Origin: Monomorium pharaonis
Taxonomy: Eukaryota; Arthropoda; Insecta; Hymenoptera; Formicidae
DNA length: 64,000 nucleotides
Assembly (NCBI RefSeq): GCF_013373865.1
Contig: NC_050473.1
Span: forward strand, 10,241,710-10,305,709
Reading direction: 5' to 3'
Shown here: positions 55,631 to 64,000 of the stretch, piece by piece
How positions within the stretch are numbered: the first letter of the stretch is position 1
Layout: each line of letters begins with the position of its first letter
Translations under genes and position numbers: made by a program
The notes under the pieces: model-generated
Told to the model about the DNA's origin: nothing
What the model saw: the letters and a program-made list of their open reading frames with translations, nothing else
Databases searched by the model: none

Positions 55631-55825
55631 GCTGCCACGTTATATTGGTCACAGTCCACTGGGGTGCATCGGCAACCCACGGCACATTACTGCAGACTCT
55701 CCTGTCCAAACTGCGGTCGCAGCTACAAGTATCGAAGCGGTCTGCGAGGACATATCGCCGACTGTCTCTCGGAAAAAGAGAAATTGGAGGCTGATTTGCG
55801 TCAACAACAGGAGCAGCGAGATTAA
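55631..55825 (+). CDS. Lola-type alternative terminal exon 2: single C2HC finger
   Basis: Acceptor cttgcag at 55,630, phase 1, then AATLYWSQS and about 12 further residues before CPNCGRSYKYRSGLRGHI, a C-x2-C-x12-H-x3-C finger. The exon then encodes a charged, Gln-rich tail and stops at taa 55,823. There is no second finger. The frame stays open and Gln-rich for 25 further codons to a tag at 55,901, so the taa may be a recent Gln-codon change. A few Drosophila lola isoforms also have one finger. Confidence 0.75.
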   Translation, partial: AATLYWSQSTGVHRQPTAHYCRLSCPNCGRSYKYRSGLRGHIADCLSEKEKLEADLRQQQEQRD

Positions 55826-56519
55826 CAGCAGCAACAGGTGCAGCAGCGACATCAGTTCACTGAGAAAGACGTTAGAATACTGTACAAGTTTTGGAAATCG
55901 TAGATACTATCGTGTAGCACAGAGACTAATGAAAATCTATAGTAAAAAAAAATCTTGATCCATAGTGCCGAAAATTCTTGTTTTATTTTCCTTTCGATCA
56001 TGGAAACGGATCCTATCATCTCGACCTTGGAAGTTAATCCAGTATTGCGATCCAGGCACTGTCTCTGTGGCTTCACTAGTTCTTGCTTTTTTTTTTTTTT
56101 TTTTTACATATTTAGAAGCGAAAAAACCGTGAATGTTCTTGATAAAAATAATCCTTATCGTATTTAATAAATTGTTTTGGTAATTGTAAAGATTATCGAA
56201 TTATTGAATATTTTATTTAATTGATCATTTTCTTTTATATATATTGTTTTATTTTTTATATTTTTCTTTCATCTACTTATACAATAGAGATATTACCTCT
56301 AGAGATGTGCATTAAAAAAATATATTAAACATTAAACATAAATAAATTTTATTTTTGTATAATCTAGCACTATGCGCGATACACTTTCCTGCGATATGCA
56401 TAATCCATAAATTAATACCCTCATAATAATAAAATGACGTAAATCGATCCCTCTTAATCACGAGTAGCATCTGGCTCTAGCACGTGCTACTAACGTTGTA
56501 TATAACTGTCAGAATCCGA

Positions 56520-56800
56520 TTAACGAAGGAATAAATGAAGCATCGGTGATGATTGTTGGTTGATTTGTATTGCATGCTGAAGTTTTGTTATCCAGTCGAA
56601 TGTAAAGCTTCGTGATTGTCAGCGTGGCGAGTAAATGTCGCAACTTAAAGCGGCATACGAAGGATCTTGTGAGCGGCCCTCGTCGAAGGGAGATCATCCA
56701 CGTTCGAATTCGATCATTCACGCATAACTTCGGCCAGTAATTACATTCATTCGCCGTTGGATGTGTGTTGGGTGGAACTATACGAGGAGGCATATTTTAC
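56520..56800 (+). other. GC-richer patch, possible remnant of a finger exon
   Basis: On the plus strand CRNLKRHTKD near 56,637 looks like the second half of a lola-type finger, and cgtgattgtcag about 30 bases earlier could hold its Cys. The spacing is about two bases short and the second finger lacks its Cys residues. A 94-codon open frame on the opposite strand may be chance. The call is weak. Confidence 0.25.
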
Positions 56801-57622
56801 GTTGGGTTAAAATTAATTACATCACGGGTGTAAAAATGGATGCACTAATAAAAAGCAGTTCGTTTTGGTGCAGCATGTAAATAACAACAGCCCAAAATAA
56901 CGAAGACTGTGCACAAGGATCTGCCGTAAAGGATGAACGACACGTTTTTTTAGCATTAGCGTGTAAATATATTGCTAAAATCTTTTACACTTTTTTATAT
57001 TGTCATGTATAATAACGTCACTTAAAAATTTCTATGTATCGATTATTTATACTTTATGAAATTTTTATTATATTAGCATATCTTGTTTTTAGAAATGTTC
57101 AATGTTTTCCTCTAACAAGTTAAAGATATGTAATATGAAAATAAATCGAATATTATCTAAAACATTTTGTAATTCGTGCATTTATTCGTTTATTAATTCA
57201 ATGTCAGTTTATTCGTGGACAAAGCAATTTCGCGTTCCAGCAATAGAATTGTGTATATTGATATTAAATTTTTTAATAATTCAAAATTTCAACAGAGAAA
57301 GGAACTTATCTATGAAAGGATTAAGTCGTGATTAGAACCAGTTTCTTTTTTAACGGGCTTGGGAGCTTTTTGCGCAGTCTTTCTTTGGAGCGAGCTTGAT
57401 TCAGTATTGTCCACACGCTTGGTCCGAGCTTTTTCTTCAACGGTCGAGAAAAAAAAAAGAAGGGTGGGAGCGAGGAGGGAAACAAAGGGAGGGGGGAGGG
57501 GGGGTCGACGCTCACATTGTCTCGACCGAAATGTCCCGCGGCTTTGCAGATAAGAGGAGCTCATTTTGTGCGTCCGGCAGGAACCCGTATGATGTAAAAA
57601 GCCTCCCCCTGTATGCTTGCAG

Positions 57623-57855
57623 CCAGCCCCGCGAAGGAGATCGTCTTGAGTGGCGGCGAACTGCCATTTCGGTGCGTAATGTGCGGACGTGGGTACAGGT
57701 CGCGATCTTCTCTCACACGACACTCCAGATACGAATGCGGCCGCCTCGGGTCCCGGTATACCTTCACCTGCACCCTCTGCGGCAAGTACTTCTGCCGACC
57801 GGATCACCTCAAGCAGCATATCCTCAACATCCACGGGGGCTCCGTCGCAAAATAA
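57623..57855 (+). CDS. Lola-type alternative terminal exon 3: C2HC plus C2H2 fingers
   Basis: Acceptor tgcttgcag at 57,622, phase 1 (cc + agc ccc gcg). About 18 residues precede FRCVMCGRGYRSRSSLTRH, a C-x2-C-x12-H-x4-C finger with the YECG end. A second finger FTCTLCGKYF has C-x2-C-x12-H-x4-H. The frame stops at 57,853-57,855 after GGSVAK. All metal-binding residues are present. The upstream 250 bp are GC- and purine-rich, unlike the flanks. Confidence 0.88.
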
Positions 57856-60600
57856 CCACGGCTGTGCCTCATCTTCCTCAGCGTATAGGGAAACTTTGAT
57901 CGTTGGCTCGCCGCCTATTGATGAGCGATTGGCAGCCGTCTTTGGGGACGTCGGAATAATTGCCGAAGTAATTTGCGCTTGTCATGAAATCGAGGAGAAA
58001 TTTTGAAAGAGATATATTTTTATTAAAAACATGTAATTGGTATATGCGTAATTCTGTAAATTTGAACATTAAGCTTATAAACTGCTTGATTATTTTTATG
58101 TAAACCAATGTTTAGTGTGGTGTGCGAGCAAAATTTTAAGAAAATTTTATTTAGAGCGATTAAATTGATTTTAATCCTAGTATTGCAAATAATCTTTTTT
58201 ATTGAACGGGTTTTCTAGACTAGGCTGCGGATAATTTAAGAGTCTACGTTAGAAATTATTTTCATTTAATGTGAAGCTTTATAATTATATAATCGTATTT
58301 TTTACTTTGACTTGTTTGGCCAAAGAGATACCAAAGAAAATTTTTATTTTCAATTTGTCAATAGAATTAATTATTGTGTTTAAAACTATGAATCTAATTA
58401 TTTTCTTTGTGGCTATTAAATGAGTTTTATAATATTTAATAATCTAAATTTTAAAACATAAGTATTCTCGTGCAATAGTTCTTATTTAAAAATTTTGTAA
58501 ACTTCTTTATTCAGATTTTATATTTGAAAAATTTCTTTGTTATGTTCTTAAGAGTTTGTTAACAGTCCAATGAGTTTTTGGATAACAAATGCAATTTATC
58601 ATCTAAATAGATTTTGTCGCGCTATGTTAAATTAAATATATTAATAGATTCTTTATCATTGCGCAGTTCCAAGATTAGTTTATACAAATGCTCAAGTAGA
58701 TATTTCTTTTTCTTAAATGACAAAAGATTTTATTTTCTATTTTTCTTAGGAAATAAAAGATGAAACGAAATGGCTGCGTGTGAATTACACACGCACCTGC
58801 GTGTTTTAAGGATGAACTGCCAAAAAACCTGATTACGAATGCCAAATGACTAATATTCCTATTTTTTTCTAGTGCAATATACACGTTTAAGTTATTCTAT
58901 ACAAGTATACGATTATACAACAATATAGAAATATATAGATGGATTAATATATCGGAGAGTATTGTTTAGGATTGACAGAGCTTTGTGAATAAGAAGCGAA
59001 TTACATCAGTTCCTGCTCTTGTTAAACCTTTATATATTCGTTCAATTGTAGTTTGTCTTACATTATCGAAACTACCGTTATCAAAATTTTTTAAATTATA
59101 AGATATAAGTGTTTAAATCGATAAGAAAGTAATGGTAAATTAAAACGTAGAAGTTTATCAGTCTTTCCAGACGATCGTTATTGTGTTTTTTCATATTATT
59201 CTAGATAGATAAATATTTCTTATGTATTAGATTATGGTTTATTTTAATATATGAATTGTCTTCAATTGTAAAAGTTCGTAAACTTCTGCGTTCTAGATAT
59301 TTATTTTATAAGTTAAAAGTTTTTAAAATAAAATTAGTATTAGCATTATTTTCTTCACAATTAAAGAATTAAGTTTAAAAATATTAAAAGTGATCTATAC
59401 TGCAAACTTATTTAAAAATTTGATAAGTATATTTTTGATGTTATAGAAATAAATATTTGGAATTATTTGAAAGTTTTTTTACAGGTAGGCAATTTTCTTT
59501 TTGATGATGATTTTAGCTTATTACAGAGATATATGTAAAGAGAAATATTATGCATATGCACACAGCGACTCTTGTGTCGTATGTTATATTTGAGGCTATA
59601 GAATATGCGCAAATATTTATGCGAGTTTACGTGTACAAAAGAGGTTTGAAATGGGGTTATTGCCCTAAAAAGTGCGACATGGGTACATTATTGTTATTGT
59701 TGGACATTGATTCCACACATTGTTACTTATCGGACTTTATAAATTTTTATGGTATTTCAATAAAAAAGTAACATTAATTGAATTGTGTTTATTTCTTAAC
59801 CATTTCCTACTTATTTTTTTGGAATTTGTATCTTTAAATCTAATTAAATTTTTTTATTACATGTTTGTTTTATTTTTAAATAATTTTTTTTATATTATAG
59901 ACTGAAAAATCCTACGATAACTGAAAATTTACGATAGAGATGTTTTATTTTTGAAATAATAGTAAACTGAAGTGCATGTTAAGTGAAACATTTACTTAAA
60001 TAAAAATTGACAGGCTTGACGTATTTCTCATGGAACATGCAATTAGGATACATATGCTTCAATAATTATTTTTGATTTTATTTGTGTTTTTAAATGATTG
60101 CTTTATTATACAAACGTAATGCGTAAAATTTAAAAAAAATTAATGGAAAAGGTATTTTGAAGGAGATAATGTGAAGAGTTTAGTCTTAATTTTAATGTAT
60201 ATATACACAAAAGGAACACATGTCGCTCACTTGTTACAATGATATAATAATTATCAATAGTCGTTAGCAAAACATTATACTTTTTACTCAGTTATTATAT
60301 CATAAGATTGATTTGAACATGATACTACAAATATTATGTTAATATATATTTATGTTTCAAAATATTCAAATTTAGTTCACTTTTGTAGCACATGAGCGAC
60401 ACATAAACACATATGTATTTTTGACAAAATATTTTGATTAGATATTTGCATATTTTCTATATATTGTGTTATGTATTTTGATAAATTTAAGGGACATACG
60501 AGTAAAATTGTTTGGATTCTTTTTTAGTGTTATTACATTTATAGCGATAATTTTCGATCCCTGGGATATCCTGCACTAATTCTTGTGAGGATTGACGCTA
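57856..60600. other. AT-rich intronic or 3' untranslated DNA
   Basis: The first 170 bp or so after the stop are GC-richer and probably 3' untranslated sequence of the preceding exon. The rest is AT-rich. A stretch near 59,660 (YCPKKCDMG) has Cys pairs but wrong spacing, so it is not called. Confidence 0.4.
60216..60406. mobile_element. MITE-like element with inverted ends
   Basis: The left end acatgtcgctcacttgttac (from 60,218) is matched by an inverted right end ttttgtagcacatgagcgac (to 60,400), with about 16 of 20 positions identical. An internal perfect pair, atgatataataa and ttattatatcat, lies at about 60,239 and 60,292. Length about 190 bp, non-coding. Confidence 0.6.
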
Positions 60601-60614
60601 CTTCATTTTATACA

Positions 60615-60860
60615 TTTTTACAGATAAGTCGAGTTAATTGGCAACGGTAAGTGCTTAAAATGTGACAAGTATTACAAGATTACGAGCTTCTTCAACAAAT
60701 ACACTAGGTACTGTGGAAAACTTTACTGAAAGATCGGTAATCTTATTATATTATCTCAGAGTGCACGTAAATTGGGTGCACGCTTTAATAATTGTTCCCA
60801 ATTTCACTTATGATTTCAACTTGTTGACTTCTACTGCGTGTAAAACGAGCGTTTGAGCAT
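60615..60860 (+). pseudogene. Decayed lola-type zinc-finger exon
   Basis: After a tttttacag acceptor the frame KCLKCDKYYKITSFFNKY shows a C2HC finger whose His is Tyr (tac) and whose end has lost one codon (TRYCG for TRYECG). It stops at tga soon after. One frame over, YYLRVHVNWVH keeps the H-x4-H end of a second finger whose Cys residues are gone. Stops also lie between the acceptor and the first finger. This is a frameshifted relic of an exon in the same strand and array. Confidence 0.65.
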
Positions 60861-61997
60861 AATTTTTACTTGATAAGCCAAATTGATAGAAAATACCTGT
60901 TACTTATTTTTAAGAAGTTTATTTTTAAAGTGGAAGCACGTTTATTTTTAGTTATTACATTATTGAAAGGTGCGAGTTATATTGAGTTTATTTTATATAA
61001 ATTAATTATTAACTTGCCATCTTTCGGAAAAAATATGAATGCAACTGATTTCATATTTCAAGTATAAGTTTAGTTTTATTCGTAGTGTTTCCTATTACAC
61101 GCAATTGAAATCACTATTAACGAGATTAGAATTATCTGTCGAAAAAGGGGTTGATGGAGAAAAGATTTTGAATCAGATACAATAAGTTCAGTATATAAAT
61201 AAAAATAATAAGTTTGTATTTTTTGATAAATTATTTGAGATGTTAATATTGTATTGTATTTATATATTTGTACTTTAGCATTATTTTAATGATATAATTC
61301 GCAATATATTCGCAACGCATTACGCAAACTAATTTCTCTGCACTGCTACATTTTAGCGCTTTTGATATGATTGAATGCGCTCGTCTGCGATTATAAAGCG
61401 AATAGTCATTGCCTAATTAGTCCAGTGCGAAGAATATTTTTATTTTTTTTTATCACACACAAACTTTAGAACTTAACATTAAAAAATTTTTGTTTCCTCT
61501 ATTTTAGATACTTTTTAGATCTCATTTATTAAGGAATTTGTCTTAAAAAATGTCTTTGAAAACTTTGTAGATAAGAAGATTTGCAGATATAAAGCTGTAA
61601 ACAATAATGATACATTTTCTTTTATCACGACACTACGGTATTTAAAAAATATTAGCATATTAGTCCTTCACTGAAGATTTCATCTGACAACGTTTGAAGA
61701 TTCCACTTAACACGTATTAAGTAAAAATCATTTGTTGTCATGTAACTCAGTCGATTTAATCATTATCTTTGTTACTTTATCTAATGCTGTGTATGTTCTG
61801 AGATGACAATTTAGCTAGGGGATATAGTTGTAGAGCATAAGTATATGCAACCGCTGGAAGATCGCGTAAAAGGATCAGAAAAAGAGAGACTGAGAGAGAC
61901 CTTGCATGCTCAGGTACTCATAAAGGCGTATCGCGAGACATATATTGCCCGCAGATCGCAAATTTACACATTTGTTTCGTTTCGGACCTGCTTGCAG

Positions 61998-62317
61998 CAT
62001 ACTGGAGTGAATATTCGCTGCACGAGACTTTGGCCTTCCACCATCAGTCGCTTGACTGGAAGAAGACATCCCAACAGCAGCAACAGCAGTTTCCACAACA
62101 ACCATTGCAGGGCCATGTCTGCAAGGATTGTGGCAAGAGTTACAAGCAGAGGAATGCTCTGTGGCGACATTTCAAGTATGAGTGCGGCAAGAATCCTAGA
62201 TTCCAATGTCCGTATTGCCGTTATCGGACAAAGCAACGGTCCAACATGTCCTCCCATATCAGGCATAGACACGTGGGCTGTAAGATTTACGTGATTGATC
62301 TTGAGGCCGGAAATTGA
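61998..62317 (+). CDS. Lola-type alternative terminal exon 4: C2HC plus C2H2 fingers
   Basis: Acceptor tgcttgcag at 61,997, phase 1 (ca + tac tgg agt). About 38 residues with a six-Gln run precede HVCKDCGKSYKQRNALWRH, a C-x2-C-x12-H-x4-C finger ending YECGKNP. FQCPYCRYRTKQRSNMSSH follows as a C2H2 finger ending in HRH. The frame stops at 62,315-62,317 after DLEAGN. All metal ligands are present. It is the clearest lola-like exon of the array. Confidence 0.9.
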
Positions 62318-63665
62318 ATTACAGTTTAACTAAAATCTGATTTTTAGTTGCACATTTTGAGCCTATTTTATTGTCAATGTCTATTGTTTTGTTTACGTTA
62401 TACCGTGTTACATCCGTCATTTATAGAAGATATTAGTTTAAATAATGATTTAAGACATTAAATACAAAATTTTATGTTGATTCTTTGATGTGTTATCAAA
62501 AATTAACTTAAAAATGATTAGGTTTTTAGCAGAAGTTGTGTTGATACGTTAAAAATAATTATATTAAAAATACCGATAAAATTTACCGCTGTTAATTATA
62601 ACAATATTAACTAAAAAAATAATTTTATTTATGCAAAGTGTATAATTTAAGATTTAAATTTTGAATTCATTTATTTGGTAGAATAATATACTTTTTCTTT
62701 TACATGAGCATTTTTTAAGATTAATGTATATTACAGATTATTATTAATTCAAAAATGAGATTATATTTCTTATTTTTACAATAATTTTATTTGATTTATA
62801 AAATATAATTGTACTCATTAAATTATTAATATTTGTTATTTTAGACAAATCTCTAGATTTTTAATGTAAATTTTTTGTTAAATGTCTTATTTTTAGCATT
62901 GAGTTAGTCCGTGTACAGTAATTGAATACATTGGTACATAATATTAAAAAGTAATAAGAAATTTAGGCAATCAAAAAGTTGTACATGCATAATATATATA
63001 ATATTGTATAAGAGACATATAATATTATATCAAATTACATAATTGATTGTATTTTAATTTTCTTTTAATATATAATTGTTTATTTTATTGCGATATATCC
63101 GAAACAAATATTGCATAAAACGCCTCTAAATATTGTAGTGTTAAAAAAATGTTAAAAAAAATAAACTGTAAATAAAAATTTTATTTCAAATAGCAATGTT
63201 ATTATTAATTCACACATTAATTATATTAATGCATAAGGTGGCGGTTGAGTATGTTTATATAAAAGTAATGTTTGAAAGAAAAAAGGACAGCATTATATAT
63301 CAAATACATTGTCTTAATAATAATTTATTACTGAAAACAAAATTAATTCATTAAAGATGTAAGATTAGTTGAATTTACTACTTATATTATTGCCAGTCAT
63401 AAATAAAAATAACCCGTCGTACAGCGGAATACATCTCGAATTATTTTACCAGGTGTATTTCATGTTTTAATGCGAGAACACAAATTACTCTGCACTAATC
63501 AGCACAAACGTGGTCGTCTTGCAGGTTTTTCGAGCATGCGGACCAAGGGCTGTCCTGTCATCCTCTATGTCTATTCTCTTCCTTCGAGTTCAGTAGTTAG
63601 AAATCTCAATGAATAACGATCCCCATAGTATTCTCCCGTTCAATCCTCATCGTTGTCTGTTGCAG
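62318..63665. other. AT-rich intronic or 3' untranslated DNA
   Basis: No coding signal is seen. Poly-A-like and aataaa-rich DNA is common (for example near 63,160), but no single site stands out. Confidence 0.4.
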
Positions 63666-64000
63666 CGTCGTCGCTTGACAGTAATCACATTAGCGGATAT
63701 CGTTGCTGTTTCTGCAATAGTCCATACCCGACAACAGCTCACCTGAAAAGTCATTTGACCAGAGGTTGCTTCATGGATCCGTCCTTCTCGATTGAGAAGC
63801 GGCGCAACATCAACAGAATGGAGTCCAGGAATTATGTGTGTCCAAAGTGTTCGCAGGGTTACAAGAATAAGCGTACGTTGGACACGCATTTGCGTATCGC
63901 GTGCGGCCGCGAGCCGAAGTTCCAGTGTCCGTACTGCGACCTGAAGAGTAAACATCCACCAAACATTTATACCCACATTAGACGCAAGCATAAGGGCGAG
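63666..64000 (+). CDS. Lola-type alternative terminal exon 5, three fingers, cut by the window end
   Basis: Acceptor ctgttgcag at 63,665, phase 1 (cg + tcg tcg ctt). Finger 1 is RCCFCNSPYPTTAHLKSH with C-x2-C-x12-H-x4-C. After about 20 residues come finger 2, YVCPKCSQGYKNKRTLDTH (C2HC, ending ACGREP), and finger 3, FQCPYCDLKSKHPPNIYTH (C2H2, ending RRKH). The frame is still open at base 64,000, so the stop lies outside. Finger 1 is an addition to the usual pair. Confidence 0.88.

Noticed and set aside
59640..59770. YCPKKCDMG followed by a His, like a zinc finger
   Set aside because: Cys spacing is three and the His is 14 residues away, so neither finger pattern fits; no acceptor in phase 1 was found.
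61875..62272. Minus-strand frames opposite finger exon 4
   Set aside because: Shadows of the plus-strand exon, whose Cys/His pattern is unmistakable.

Overview
The window is animal nuclear DNA, almost certainly from an insect and most probably an ant or other aculeate hymenopteran. The evidence is short exons with GT-AG introns, the insect-specific transcription factor Pipsqueak, lola-type zinc-finger exons, very abundant (GA)n/(TC)n microsatellites, and a sharp switch from a GC-rich left half to an AT-rich right half. The taxon is inferred from these features; no marker gene proves it.

Layout. (1) 1-6,807: no protein gene recognised; AT-rich pyrimidine-biased DNA, then GC-rich DNA with a (CTC)n tract. 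(2) 6,808-36,947, plus strand: the full coding part of pipsqueak (psq) in eight exons that join without a frame error into 642 codons. Exons 1-3 encode a BTB/POZ domain; exons 6-8 encode four tandem Psq helix-turn-helix domains. A 25-kb second intron separates BTB exons 2 and 3. It is packed with microsatellites and pyrimidine-rich GC-rich blocks, one of which ends in a consensus splice donor. (3) 38,592-40,825, minus strand: a complete six-exon gene for the ENOSF1 / L-fuconate dehydratase family (452 aa), convergent with psq. Two catalytic-site residues are replaced. (4) 43,315-44,166: two exons of a succinyl-CoA ligase beta subunit (SUCLA2 type), one frameshifted and the rest missing, so a pseudogene fragment. 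(5) 44,800-47,178: a satellite-like array of about 164-bp units running into a 500-N gap. (6) 53,075-64,000, plus strand: five separate exons, each with a phase-1 acceptor and each encoding one to three C2HC/C2H2 fingers of the type used as alternative 3' exons by longitudinals lacking (lola). Decayed relatives are visible near 51.5 and 60.6 kb.

How it fits together. In Drosophila lola and psq are neighbours in 47A, so finding psq beside lola-type fingers agrees with old synteny. The array has no BTB exon of its own in this window, yet its exons all share one acceptor phase and psq has three donors of that phase. Either the fingers belong to a lola gene whose BTB exons lie elsewhere (interleaved or trans-spliced), or they are joined to psq's BTB exons. 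This unresolved exon-array architecture, with visible exon birth and death, is the most interesting feature. ENOSF1, the pseudogene and the satellite lie between the two parts.

No tRNA, rRNA or CRISPR array was recognised. Several foldback (MITE-like) elements were found.
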